Translations under genes and position numbers: made by a program
Assembly: GCF_017894385.1 (NCBI RefSeq)
Contig: NZ_CP059560.1
Span: forward strand, 2,232,001 to 2,296,000
Origin: Aromatoleum petrolei
Lineage (GTDB): Bacteria > Pseudomonadota > Gammaproteobacteria > Burkholderiales > Rhodocyclaceae
Direction of reading: 5' to 3'
DNA length: 64,000 nt
Notes under the pieces: generated by a model
What the model saw: only the letters and a program-made list of their open reading frames with translations
The model's database searches: none
What the model was told of the DNA's origin: nothing
Shown here: positions 23,841-32,888 of the stretch, piece after piece
How positions within the stretch are numbered: the stretch's first letter is position 1
How the letters are laid out: the number at the start of each line of letters is the position of its first letter

Positions 23841-25427
23841 ATGGATCCGATTCGCAGCTACCACGAACGCTCCAAACACCACCTCCACCGCTACGCGCCC
23901 GGCCCTGGCAATCTCGACTGGGACACGCAGCCCGATCCCTTTCGTCGCTTCGACGGCGCCCCGCAGCTCGATCTGCCCCTGCTAAAGGACGAACTGCCGG
24001 TGCGCTGGGACGACCTGTTCGCCCCAAGCGGTCGGTCATCGCAGGCGATGACCGTGGAGAATCTGGCGCAGCTGCTGCAACTGTCGCTCGGTTTGTCGGC
24101 CTGGAAGTCCTACGGCGGAAATCGCTGGGCCCTGCGCTGCAACCCGTCCAGCGGCAACCTCCACCCGACCGAGGGCTACCTTGTCTGTCCGGATCTGCCT
24201 GGACTCCCCGCCGGCGTCTATCACTACCGCCCCGACCGGCATGGCCTCGAACAGCGCGCGGCGGCACCGCTCACGTTTTCGGGTGGCGTGCTGGTGGCGC
24301 TCACTGGCATCCACTGGCGCGAAGCCTGGAAATACGGCATGCGCGCATTCCGCTACTGCCAGCACGATTGCGGCCACGCCCTTGCTGCGCTCGCCTACGC
24401 CGCAGCGATCTTCGGCTGGCCCACGCGCCTGATGACCGAATGGAGCGACGACGACATCACCACCCTCACCGGCCTCGACCGAACCGAGAATTTTTCCGTC
24501 GCCGAGGCGGAAGCGCCGGAAGCCCTGCTGTGGATCGGCCCCGGCGCGGCACCCGATCCGGCAAGCGTGCGCGCGATGCTCGCCAACGCCCACTGGGCGG
24601 GGCATGCCAACGCGCTCAGCCCGGCACATCGCGACTGGCCCGACATCCCGATGGTGGCGGCGGCCACCCGCAAGGCGGCACGCATGGCCGCCCCGGTCAT
24701 CGCACTGGCGCCCTTGCCACCATTGGCGCCGGCGTCCAGCGCCGCAGTCACCAGGCTGATTCGCGAACGCCGTTCCGCCCAGGCCTTCGACGGCATCACC
24801 ACGATCAGCGCACAGCGCTTCTATCGCATGCTCGACGCCTTGCTCCCTCGCGCGGCGATTCCGCCCTGGACAGTGCTGGACGAAACCCCCTGCGTGCATC
24901 CTGTGCTCTTCGTGCATCGTGTCGATGGCCTCGACCCCGGCATCTACTGCCTGCCCCGGGCACCCGGCGCGCTCGCCGACCTGCGCGCCGCCATGCGCGA
25001 AGACTGGCTCTGGGCAAGCGTTCCGGGCTGCCCCGAACACCTGCCCTTATACCTGCTGGTACCGTTGGACGCTCGCAACTTTGCGACCACCGCCTCCTGC
25101 CATCAGGACATCGCCGCCGATTCGGCATTTAGCCTCGGCATGCTGGCCCGTTTCGACGACATCGACGCCGCCCACCCGTGGCTTTACCGCCAGCGATTCT
25201 GGGAGGCCGGCATGCTCGGCCAAGTGCTTTATCTCGAAGCCGAAGCGGCCGGCGTCCAAGGTACCGGCATCGGCTGTTACTTCGACGACGCAGTGCACGA
25301 GGCACTCGGACTCAACACCGAGCGCTTTCAGGATCTCTACCACTTCACGGTTGGCAAGGCCCTCGTCGACGGGCGACTGAGCAGTGTGTCCGGTTATGCG
25401 TTTCTTGAGCGAGACGCCACGCCCTAA
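23841..25427 (+). CDS. SagB/ThcOx-type nitroreductase-family protein, two-domain
   Basis: A 528-residue protein with two nitroreductase-like halves. The first (residues about 60-240) has the FMN-binding style segment NRWALRCNPSSGNLHPTEGY, and the second begins at RLIRERRSAQAFDG (about residue 308). SagB/ThcOx proteins oxidise azoline rings in ribosomal peptides when clustered with cyclodehydratases, but stand-alone two-domain forms like this are common in Proteobacteria and have no known substrate. No precursor peptide, YcaO or transporter is adjacent. It is flanked by 28-bp direct repeats, so it may have been moved as a unit. No clear ribosome site is seen. Confidence 0.85.
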   Translation: MDPIRSYHERSKHHLHRYAPGPGNLDWDTQPDPFRRFDGAPQLDLPLLKDELPVRWDDLFAPSGRSSQAMTVENLAQLLQLSLGLSAWKSYGGNRWALRCNPSSGNLHPTEGYLVCPDLPGLPAGVYHYRPDRHGLEQRAAAPLTFSGGVLVALTGIHWREAWKYGMRAFRYCQHDCGHALAALAYAAAIFGWPTRLMTEWSDDDITTLTGLDRTENFSVAEAEAPEALLWIGPGAAPDPASVRAMLANAHWAGHANALSPAHRDWPDIPMVAAATRKAARMAAPVIALAPLPPLAPASSAAVTRLIRERRSAQAFDGITTISAQRFYRMLDALLPRAAIPPWTVLDETPCVHPVLFVHRVDGLDPGIYCLPRAPGALADLRAAMREDWLWASVPGCPEHLPLYLLVPLDARNFATTASCHQDIAADSAFSLGMLARFDDIDAAHPWLYRQRFWEAGMLGQVLYLEAEAAGVQGTGIGCYFDDAVHEALGLNTERFQDLYHFTVGKALVDGRLSSVSGYAFLERDATP

Positions 25428-26052
25428 ACGCGACGACGGTACCCCATCGCCCTCGTTTCAGCCTCAATCCGTTGCCGGCAGCGACAGCAGGTCGGCCAAT
25501 GCCGCCCTTGAGCTCGCGGGCAGTGTTGGTCCGCAATGATTCGGTCACCTGCCGTTGAGCCTTGAGAAGGTTCGAACGGCGGCTTCGCTAACCGCCGAAC
25601 GCGAACTCTCGGCCCCAAGCAGTCATCCGGATTTCCCTGAAGCTGCCGTTCGGGCATGCTGAGCTTCCGTTAGTTTCGCTACCACGAAGCTGCCGTTCGT
25701 GATCTGACGCACCCGGCCAGAACCGGACAGTCATCATTCCGACACTGGCGCTGATAGAACGACAACTTATTCTGAAACCGGCCAGACAACCTCGTCACGT
25801 TACTTGATCCGACGGGGCGCCCCCCTCGGGTACCTGTAATCCGCCCTGCTATTGATGTTAAGTAAGTGCCCTAAGACAGCCCACAATGCTTTTCTTTGCA
25901 TTTACTGATTGATTCCAATGGTATATTATGCATGCGCCTGCAGCAGCTACCCAAGGCGCCTATCTGACCGGGAGACTAATGCTGTACCGCTTTCAGAGAG
26001 TCGCCCCCGCCTCAACGTCCTCGCCGCATCACGTTGATCACGGGTAGCCTGA
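25428..26052 (+). other. Intergenic region with short repeats
   Basis: No supported gene. It holds the second 28-bp direct repeat (25533-25560) and two copies of GAAGCTGCCGTTCG (25639-25652 and 25686-25699). From about 25840 onward the sequence becomes clearly richer in A and T, marking the start of the accessory segment. Confidence 0.6.
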
Positions 26053-26715
26053 ATGTATCGGCGTTGCTTGCAGCAATATCCAGTGAAAGATGCTTTGGAG
26101 CGCAAATTGACAATCACTCGGCGCCTACTGCAGGCACTCGCTTTGAAGGGGCACCCGAATATAAATCCGCTGCCTTGTTGGATAACACTAATTTTCCTAT
26201 CGATTTTATATTCATACCTCCTGAGCCCACTGCTCACTTATTACGTGAGAGGCGTTCCACCAAAGGAAGCATTAGAGATTCTTGACGGAACTTGGAGGCA
26301 AGAAGGCGAAGTGCGCTCAGGAAAGAGCAGGCTGTTGGCGCCTCATTACTTTATTGATGGAGGGTTTGGTTCACGACAAGTACATTGCGGATTCAAAACC
26401 CAACTCATACTTTGCGGATTCCCCTTCTCGCCGCGTCTGACGACGGGCGACCACGTACGGGTATACTTCAACAGCTCCTTCGGTGTACTCGCATACGAGT
26501 TTCTTGATAGCCCGGCAAGAGACGGAATGTCCTACGACACAGGCGTTTATATGTACGCGAGGCCGGAAGGGTTGGTTCGCCATAATCGCGGCGCACATAT
26601 TTTTCTCCCATTGCTTATATTGGCCTACGCATTTTTAGTATTGATGTGCTGGCAGGAAAAAAAAGAGAAGCTTGATAGCATAGATAATAGCGACAAGGCC
26701 TTGCCGAGCAACTAG
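26053..26715 (+). CDS. Hypothetical two-helix membrane protein
   Basis: A 220-residue protein that I do not recognise. Two hydrophobic helices, at about residues 43-66 and 181-202, flank a domain of about 115 residues that would face the periplasm or cytoplasm. The tail is short and charged. Base composition is much less GC-rich than in neighbouring core genes, which suggests acquisition by transfer. No good ribosome site precedes the ATG, so the start is uncertain. Confidence 0.6.
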   Translation: MYRRCLQQYPVKDALERKLTITRRLLQALALKGHPNINPLPCWITLIFLSILYSYLLSPLLTYYVRGVPPKEALEILDGTWRQEGEVRSGKSRLLAPHYFIDGGFGSRQVHCGFKTQLILCGFPFSPRLTTGDHVRVYFNSSFGVLAYEFLDSPARDGMSYDTGVYMYARPEGLVRHNRGAHIFLPLLILAYAFLVLMCWQEKKEKLDSIDNSDKALPSN

Positions 26716-26935
26716 AAGACGCGAACCCGAGCGCGTATCCGACGCACCGCCACCGCATGGCGACAACAATGCCTATGGCAGGTCAGCCGAGAAGGTTTCA
26801 GGCTGGCGTGATAGGCCGACTAACTCAAAAAACTGCCGTTAGGAGCCAAGTCAACGAATGTCTCCTGTGGGTCGGATGGCGACCAACAACTCTTTTGATT
26901 CATCACCGGAAAGCCGCCGTACCGGTCCTGTCCGA

Positions 26936-27352
26936 TCACGGTACTAGCGCGTCTAGCTCCGGAAGCATGACCACGCTTTCCTGCGCGGTTGGCTCATTAC
27001 GGACGCCAATAAAGACGGCCGGCGTTTTGCCGCGATTAACAGCAATATGCGGGACCTTGGCCGGGATAAATAGGTAGTCACCTGGATGCGCAAGCGCCCT
27101 GTGTTCAAGTCGATCCCCGGTGAACAACTCTACTTCCTCGCCGCTGAGTAAATAGAACGCAGATTCGTGGAACTCATGGAGATGCGCCCGCGTTCGGCCC
27201 TCCGGTGGAATCGTGACCATACCGAGAAAGACAGCCGTGGAGCCAACCGTCTCTGCACTAATCCCTGGTGCGTACACAGACCCTTGTTTGCTCATGTAAC
27301 TATCTGAGCCACGGACGACGCTACCCACATTCTTTGCGGCGGTAGTGCGCAT
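26936..27352 (-). CDS. Cupin-domain protein
   Basis: A 138-residue single-domain cupin. The metal-binding motif is seen as HLHEFHESAFYLLSGE (residues about 57-72, the family pattern HxH...E), and the second cupin motif is HPGDYLFIPAKVPHIAVN. Such small cupins can be sensors, dioxygenases or isomerases; nothing here decides between them. AGGAG lies upstream of the ATG. Neighbours are unrelated, and no operon partner is apparent. Confidence 0.8.
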   Translation of the reverse strand: MRTTAAKNVGSVVRGSDSYMSKQGSVYAPGISAETVGSTAVFLGMVTIPPEGRTRAHLHEFHESAFYLLSGEEVELFTGDRLEHRALAHPGDYLFIPAKVPHIAVNRGKTPAVFIGVRNEPTAQESVVMLPELDALVP

Positions 27353-27649
27353 GCTTAGTCTCCTGGAAGAGCTTACGGGAATGCCGTCTCAGCTACCCGC
27401 CGCGGCCACCCGCATTCTATTGATCCAAGAGTTTGGCGGCGGGCGGAGCGTCAACGGCCCGACGGTCCAGAAATGTGCGACAAGGATCCCCGTCGGGCTA
27501 TTGTTCTCAGCATAGACGAGCGCCTCCGGCAGACAATTGAAATGTAACGGTCACCGGCCAGTTGTGGCCGATACGTCCCTCCCCGGGGTGTCACCCAGAA
27601 GCGGCCGCCCGACGATCGAAAGGCTTTCGGCGCGCGGTCGCCGTCACGG

Positions 27650-28264
27650 TCAGATCTCGATCTGCTCTGAGATCTCTAAGGCATCATCGACCTCGATGCC
27701 AAGGTACCGGACTGTCGACTCCAGTTTGGAGTGGCCTAGCAGGAGTTGGACGGCCCGCAGGTTCCTCGTCCGCTTGTAGATCAGCGTCACCTTCCTCCGG
27801 CGCATCGAATGCGTCCCGTAGGCGGCAGGATCCAGACCCGCCGCCATCACCCATTGTTCGACGATCCTTGCGTACTGCCGGGTGTATACATGCGGCGAGT
27901 CATGCAGACGGCTTGGAAACAGGAAGTCCTCCGGCTTCAGCGTTGCCGTTTCGATCCACTTCGCCACCGTGGTTCGCGTCGGCTCCGTCAGCTCGAACTG
28001 AACCGGCCTCTGCGTCTTTCTCTGGATGACCGCGGTGCGCGACAGTACTTGATTCCCGTGCGTGACGTCCCGAACTCGCAGGGCGACGAGGTCGCATCCC
28101 CGCAGCTTGCTGTCGATGACCAGATTGAACATCGCAAGATCGCGAACATGGTGGGCGTTCTGCAGGTGAATGCGGATCGCCCATATGTCCCTGGGTTTCA
28201 GGCGCGCCTTCTGCCCCACCAGTTTTCCCTTGTTCTAGGGTTGACGATGCTCGTAGGATTCCAT
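27650..28264 (-). pseudogene. Tyrosine recombinase (short integrase) with amber codon near the N-terminus
   Basis: A short tyrosine recombinase with a full catalytic set. Counted from the GTG at 28219 it has R40 (KLRGCDLVALRVRDV), K68, H137 and R140 (THSMRR), H163 (LLGHSKLES) and the nucleophile Y172 (TVRYLG). The best ribosome site (AAGGAG) and ATG lie at 28264, but codon 10 of that frame is TAG (28237-28235). The frame behind the stop continues as NKGKLVGQK, which resembles the N-terminus of this family, so the natural frame seems interrupted by a nonsense mutation. A shorter product of 189 residues from the GTG at 28219 could still carry the whole catalytic domain. No attachment site or tRNA is adjacent. 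Confidence 0.75.
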
Positions 28265-28534
28265 TTCAGACTCCTTGACTGTTGATCGGAATCTGATTGA
28301 AGACCGCCGAGCATCAGACCGCTCACAGGGACGGACGGTCAACTCGTGCTGTCGGCCAGAAGCGGCCATGGCGCTTCATATGGAATATTCATTGGAGCGC
28401 TCGCGAGACACCCATTGACGATGCCCCACGATGTTCGATGATCCGGCGGTCGCGTGAGCTTTATGGGAAGCCAGCACAAGTGCCTATTGTCAGTAGCGTG
28501 CCGGATCCGTTCACACCTGTAAGGAGTTTCTGCA

Positions 28535-29281
28535 GTGGACATTCCACGAATCTTCAACATCACGGAAAGTGCTCACCGCATCCATAATCCGTTCACCCCC
28601 GAAAAGCTTGCCACTCTCGGTGCGGCGTTGCGCCTGGAATCCGGCGCCCGTGTCCTCGACCTTGGCAGCGGTTCCGGCGAGATGCTGTGCACCTGGGCGC
28701 GCGATCACGGAATCACCGGCACCGGTATCGACCTGAGCCAGTTGTTCACCGAGCAAGCCAAACTTCGCGCGAAAGAACTCGGCGTCGCCGATCGGGTGGA
28801 GTTAATCCACGGTGACGCTGCAGGATACATCGCCGGCGAAAAGGCCGATGTGGCAGCCTGCCTCGGTGCCACGTGGATCGGCGGGGGAGTCGCCGGCACC
28901 ATCGAACTCCTGGCGGAGAGCCTCCGGACCGGAGGGTTCATCCTCATCGGCGAGCCGTACTGGCTGCAGTTGCCGCCAACGGACGACGTTGCCCAAGGAT
29001 GCCTTGCCGGATCGACGTCCGACTTTCTCACGCTTCCAAAACTTCTCGCGTCTTTCCGCGACCTTGGCTACGACGTCGTCGAAATGGTTCTGGCAGACCA
29101 AGACGGCTGGGACAGGTACGAGGCCGCCAAGTGGCTCACCATGCGCCGATGGCTCGAAGCAAATCCCGACGACGACCTCGCGGCAGATGTTCGAGCCAAG
29201 CTGACCTCGGAACCCGAACGCTACGCCACGTTCACCCGTGAATACCTGGGCTTGGGCGTATTCGTGTTGATGGCGCGGTAA
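28535..29281 (+). CDS. SAM-dependent methyltransferase, class I
   Basis: A 248-residue Rossmann-fold methyltransferase. Motif I is VLDLGSGSGEM (residues about 40-50), followed by GIDLS as the acidic ribose-binding strand and HGDAAGY as motif II. The N-terminal FNITESAHRIHNPF and the C-terminal part resemble small-molecule methyltransferases. The substrate is unknown. The start is GTG at 28535 with AAGGAG eight bases upstream. It stands alone, between the broken recombinase and a long empty stretch. Confidence 0.82.
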   Translation: MDIPRIFNITESAHRIHNPFTPEKLATLGAALRLESGARVLDLGSGSGEMLCTWARDHGITGTGIDLSQLFTEQAKLRAKELGVADRVELIHGDAAGYIAGEKADVAACLGATWIGGGVAGTIELLAESLRTGGFILIGEPYWLQLPPTDDVAQGCLAGSTSDFLTLPKLLASFRDLGYDVVEMVLADQDGWDRYEAAKWLTMRRWLEANPDDDLAADVRAKLTSEPERYATFTREYLGLGVFVLMAR

Positions 29282-30081
29282 TTTCTTCGATTCTATCAAC
29301 GTCGCATTAGTGACTGAGGTGGCGCGGGATCATTCTGGCGGCGGCTTTGGAGCAAGACGCACAGGCGCTTCGGCTCGAACCGAGACCTCTGGAGGATGAC
29401 AGAACTGCTATTTCGACGAATTCTGGCCGAACGGTGGGTTTCGGTACAACCCGACCGCGGAGTCCCGGCCATGACCTGCTGGACACCCATCAGGGCTGCC
29501 GTTCAAGCGACAGCTCCACTCTGGAACCCGCCGGACAGCCTACGCGAGCTGACCTGCCGCTAGGGTATGTTGCCGTCAAGGACAGCAACATGTCAGTGAG
29601 CGGTCGTAGCACGAAAGTTGACTGCTACGTCCGCTCCGAAGTCCGCTCTACAGCCGGAATGGACCTTAGCTGCCTTTCGGGAAGCGAGAAACCTTCCGTT
29701 CAATGTTTGAGCCAACCAGTGGCACAGCCGCCGGCGCCACGATTTTCGTTACGCTTGACGAGTATCGACGTCGTACGGCAGACTAGGGCTGCATGCATGG
29801 AAGCGCGTCGTAACCATCAGCTCCGCTGAGAGGTGTCCTAGCCAGCAACATGACGTCTGCATGCACCCGAGGGGTTCAACCTGAGTTTTGCAAGGTGGCC
29901 GTTGAACTCATCCGCCCGATGGGCTGGTCTCGTACCATACTCCGAGACCAGCACGAAGCCAGGAAGAACGGCAGCGGACACAGCGACCGAGATTTGCGAG
30001 TCGAATTTGACTCGTGCTCGATGGGTTTTCTGAGATCAGAAAACCGGCTGTGTCACGACCTTTTGAAAAGGAAACTGCCGT
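29282..30081 (+). other. Intergenic region, 800 bp, no supported gene
   Basis: I find no gene with a credible start and composition here. An open frame at 29347-29829 gives a low-complexity, Ser/Arg/Pro-rich translation typical of noncoding GC-rich DNA. Two hairpins lie near the right end: CGAGTC/GACTCG around 30000 and the perfect structure at 30024-30045. Confidence 0.6.
30024..30045 (+). other. Perfect 22-bp palindrome upstream of the Sel1-like gene
   Basis: GGTTTTCTGA, two bases, then the exact complement. It starts 58 bp before the ATG of the next gene and could be a protein-binding site or an mRNA leader stem. Confidence 0.45.
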
Positions 30082-30771
30082 ATGAATCCAGCCACGACAT
30101 CGTCTGCCAGCTCAGGCGAGATGTGCCCAGGCGAAATTGCCCTTCGTCGACTGTTTGAAAATGACAAACTGTTTCCGACGAAGGCGGAATGCCAACAGAT
30201 TGCTGCTCTTTGTGCGGCTGACCCTGAAAACGGTCCAGTCATCGCACACGGCGCTCGTCACATCGCAAGCAAGCTGTGCCAACATGCCCATTCAGCCAAC
30301 CGGCAAGCTGGAATCCTGCTGCTGAAGGAACTCGCGAAATGCGGCGATCCCTACGCTTTGTTGGAGCAGGCAAGGGCCTGCTGGAACGAAGGGCCGCTGA
30401 AAAACCATCAGCACGCGATGGATTTGATTGAGAAGGTGATTGGGCGCCCTTGGCCGGAATGGCCAGTTTACGTACGCGCAAGGGTTGCATTGGGCGAAGC
30501 ATTTCGGCTCAGGGGACTGCTGCTGCTGCGGGGTGAAAAGGTGAGGCGCAATCCGAGTGAAGCCCTCAACTCGTTTAAATTTGCGGCTGACAAATACCAC
30601 GATGGCGAAGCTGCGTGGCTGGCTGCGCAGTTCCACACACGCAGCGCAACAGGTGACTTTGCCAATCACGCTAAGCCGCATGCGAAAGCATACGAGTGGT
30701 ACATGAATCGCGCCGCGCAACAAGGCTACGTCCCCGACTGTTCTCGAAGCGGCCAACAGGTGCGGCCATGA
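30082..30771 (+). CDS. Hypothetical protein with Sel1-like repeat region
   Basis: A 229-residue soluble protein. The second half is alpha-helical with Sel1/TPR-like features, such as NPSEALNSFKFAADK and the terminal AYEWYMNRAAQQGYVP, which resembles a Sel1 repeat end. Sel1-like proteins usually mediate protein contacts. AGGAAA is upstream. The stop overlaps the next gene's start (ATGA), so both are translationally coupled. I do not recognise a specific family. Confidence 0.65.
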   Translation: MNPATTSSASSGEMCPGEIALRRLFENDKLFPTKAECQQIAALCAADPENGPVIAHGARHIASKLCQHAHSANRQAGILLLKELAKCGDPYALLEQARACWNEGPLKNHQHAMDLIEKVIGRPWPEWPVYVRARVALGEAFRLRGLLLLRGEKVRRNPSEALNSFKFAADKYHDGEAAWLAAQFHTRSATGDFANHAKPHAKAYEWYMNRAAQQGYVPDCSRSGQQVRP

Positions 30772-31166
30772 CAGAAGATCCCAGAGACCGGTTGCACCAG
30801 GTGCCATTGCGTTTGGTAACGGCTGAAAATATTACGCAAACAGCCGCCGTTGCAACGGAGGAAAATGCGCAGCGGGAGTGCCACATCTGCGGTGCATCAC
30901 ACAACCCAGTGCATAATCCGCTGCTGCCCGTTATGGGCTTTCACCCTGCGGATGACAGAGAGGAGTATGTGCACCTTGCATGCGCCCGCGGTTGCTCCCG
31001 ATATGGGTTCTGCTGGTGCTGCGAAGCCAACCACGAGCCCAAAGTTTTCATGTCCGAAGCGATCAACGACGCCGGGGAATGTGAAGATCACGCTGGCGAG
31101 TCACAACCGGACTATCCTGTCGCTGACCGTGATTCCTACCTGGAGTACCTGCGAGATCACGAGTAA
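30768..31166 (+). CDS. Hypothetical Cys-rich protein (probable zinc-binding)
   Basis: A 132-residue protein coupled by ATGA overlap to the Sel1-like gene. Two cysteine groups, ECHICGA (residues about 48-54) and CARGCSRYGFCWCCEANH (about 81-98), with nearby His residues suggest one or two zinc sites. The tail is acidic. No family is recognised. The strict coupling suggests the two proteins act together. Confidence 0.65.
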   Translation: MTEDPRDRLHQVPLRLVTAENITQTAAVATEENAQRECHICGASHNPVHNPLLPVMGFHPADDREEYVHLACARGCSRYGFCWCCEANHEPKVFMSEAINDAGECEDHAGESQPDYPVADRDSYLEYLRDHE

Positions 31167-31244
31167 CACGTGATGCGTAAAGCTTCTGGCAATGGCAGGC
31201 GTCGCTCGATGCGGTGCCTGCCGTGTTGGAGCGCATGAGGAAAA

Positions 31245-31436
31245 TGAAGCAAGTGGGCTGCTGCCGGTTTCACGGACATCGACAGAAGCTTTTCGAGCGT
31301 TCTCGAACTCTGCCGGCCTGACATAGCCGAGCGTTGAGTGACCTAGCGTGGGATTGTAGAAGCACTCGATGTGATCGAACACGTCAGCTCGTGCCTGCTC
31401 ACGCGAACGATTGACTTTTATTGCCGACGGCACCAG
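31245..31436 (-). pseudogene. IS3-family transposase (OrfB) C-terminal fragment
   Basis: The translated minus strand contains REQARADVFDHIECFYNP followed by HSTLGYVRPAEFE, the well-known end of IS3-family integrase-type transposases. Only about 60 codons are left; the catalytic DDE part upstream is absent, and sequence before about 31436 is unrelated. It is a remnant of an old insertion. No terminal repeats could be identified. Confidence 0.8.
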
Positions 31437-31563
31437 TTGGGACCGGATCGACCTGCTATGCAGCGGACTGCTGACGGCTACCAGCAGCAATCCGCTGTAA
31501 GGCATTTCGGTCGCGACTTGGGCGAAATCAAGCCCGCTGGCAACGAAATCGGAGGCTCGTTGT

Positions 31564-31809
31564 ATGAAAGTTGAAGAGCTGATACGGGCGCTGCAGGCAT
31601 TCCCGCCTGACCACCGAGTAGTCGTGGAGTGCAATGTCGGTTACGCGGACATTGCGGCTCGCGAGATCGCAATCGCCGCTAACCACCGCAGTTCGAAGTG
31701 CGACGACCGCGGTCCATTATCCTGTGGGGTGCACGCCAAGCCCGACCGCATTTTTGACCAGATCGAGGCCACAGAGACAGCAGTCCTGATCGGTCGTCAT
31801 CATTCATGA
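31564..31809 (+). CDS. Small hypothetical protein
   Basis: An 81-residue protein beginning MKVEELIRALQAFPPDHRVVV. This N-terminus is of a kind seen in small phage- or plasmid-borne hypothetical proteins, but I can give no function. The stop overlaps the next ATG (ATGA at 31806), so it is coupled to the following 55-residue frame. It is the first of three small genes up to 32198. Confidence 0.6.
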   Translation: MKVEELIRALQAFPPDHRVVVECNVGYADIAAREIAIAANHRSSKCDDRGPLSCGVHAKPDRIFDQIEATETAVLIGRHHS

Positions 31810-31973
31810 GCTGGACCGTCAGTGCGAAGGGTAATGAGATTCGTGTAACCGTCGTTCAAGCTGAGTCACGCGAAGACGAGCTAAGCAAGGAGGGGGCGCA
31901 GAGGATAAGGAGGTTGAATCTACGCCAGCCCTTAATATATCTCGAAAACCGCGCACGCGTTGCGCCGTTGTAG
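31806..31973 (+). CDS. Very small hypothetical protein, coupled to the preceding gene
   Basis: A 55-codon frame starting in the ATGA overlap with the preceding stop. The product is charged and begins MSWTVSAKGNEIRVTVVQ, with several predicted beta residues. The only support is the coupling and the coherent codon usage; there is no recognised family. Confidence 0.45.
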   Translation: MSWTVSAKGNEIRVTVVQAESREDELSKEGAQRIRRLNLRQPLIYLENRARVAPL

Positions 31974-32003
31974 CTCCGATCTTGGATCAAAAGGGGCACT
32001 GAG

Positions 32004-32198
32004 GTGAGCATGGAACTGAGAAAACAGAGCACGCCCCTTCAGTGTGCGGCCGAAGGCTGCAATATGCCAGCATGGAAGCGCTTAGAAGGAGTGCCGATGT
32101 GCTTGCAACACTACAGGGTCCGGCTCTTTCAAAACGTGACAACTGTCGACGAGAAACCCGGGGCGATTCAGTTGCCGGAACAAGGGATGACCCGCTAA
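32004..32198 (+). CDS. Small zinc-ribbon-like hypothetical protein
   Basis: A 64-residue frame starting at GTG 32004; an ATG at 32010 with GAGGTG just before it is the likelier start. The pattern C-x4-C ... C-x2-H (CAAEGC ... MCLQHY) suggests a single metal site. It lies 30 bp after the previous small gene. No function can be assigned. Confidence 0.5.
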   Translation: MSMELRKQSTPLQCAAEGCNMPAWKRLEGVPMCLQHYRVRLFQNVTTVDEKPGAIQLPEQGMTR

Positions 32199-32255
32199 AT
32201 ATGAAACAAAACGGAACCCATAGGTTCCGTTTTGGACTAAGGCCGCTTCGGACAG

Positions 32256-32888
32256 TTACTTGCCCTGCAACAAACTGGGCCAGTCATCAGGGCGCAAGAA
32301 TGCGAGGATATTTAAGATCGATCCCGGTTCCACCGGATATAGCCCGCCGTACTGTCTGTCCGGCTTAGACATCGCGATCGCTGCGATGCTGGGCCAGGGG
32401 CCTAAGCGATACAGGCCATCAACGAAAGCGTCTAGACTGGCAATGTCACCACAGGCTTTCCAGTCCTCGTAGTCTAGAAGAACAGTACCGGCGTAGTCGT
32501 TATCCGAGCCGAAGTCGCAGGTCACATTGATCCGTCGAGCCAAACGCTTGCTCAAGGAGCGAAGCGGGTCGCATTCATCGCAATACAATTCGTAAAGGAT
32601 GCCGCAAATAGGGCCCTCGTCATCAACGGTAAGCTCGTCGTTATAGCTGCTGATTGCGCCTTTGACGGCGTTCCAGTCAATGCCGATTGCGGCCGGAACC
32701 GGGTAGCGAAGCCCCGAGAGTAGTCCATTCTCCCTCAGGCTCGCGTACTTATTGAAGCCATGAAACTTAGCAATCAGCTCAAGGCTACGCTGATGACCAA
32801 GCTTGATGCCAGTAGCGTTAGCCGAGGACTTAAGCTCGTCTGCAAGAGACTTATAGAGAGGGGGATAGTACGTGTTTTCCATGATCAA
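32256..32888 (-). CDS. Hypothetical protein with glyoxalase-related N-terminal domain
   Basis: A 210-residue soluble protein. Residues about 14-52 (LADELKSSANATGIKLGHQ, then SLELIAKFHGFNKYASL) resemble the short domain found at the N-terminus of so-called glyoxalase-related proteins, which often occur on mobile DNA. The remainder is acidic and unrecognised. It stands alone, convergent with the small genes to its left. Its lower GC supports foreign origin. Confidence 0.6.
   Translation of the reverse strand: MIMENTYYPPLYKSLADELKSSANATGIKLGHQRSLELIAKFHGFNKYASLRENGLLSGLRYPVPAAIGIDWNAVKGAISSYNDELTVDDEGPICGILYELYCDECDPLRSLSKRLARRINVTCDFGSDNDYAGTVLLDYEDWKACGDIASLDAFVDGLYRLGPWPSIAAIAMSKPDRQYGGLYPVEPGSILNILAFLRPDDWPSLLQGK

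Noticed and set aside
23841..25427. A ribosomal peptide (azole) gene cluster around the SagB-like gene
   Set aside because: No YcaO cyclodehydratase, precursor peptide or export gene lies next to it.
28230..28244. TTGTTCTAGGG at the start of the integrase, nearly identical to operator site B
   Set aside because: It lies at the N-terminal coding end of the recombinase, has no matching -10 at 31-32 bp in a useful direction, and includes the amber codon; it is most likely chance.
29347..29829. A 160-codon open frame in the 800-bp gap
   Set aside because: Low-complexity translation, no ribosome site, no similarity; judged noncoding.
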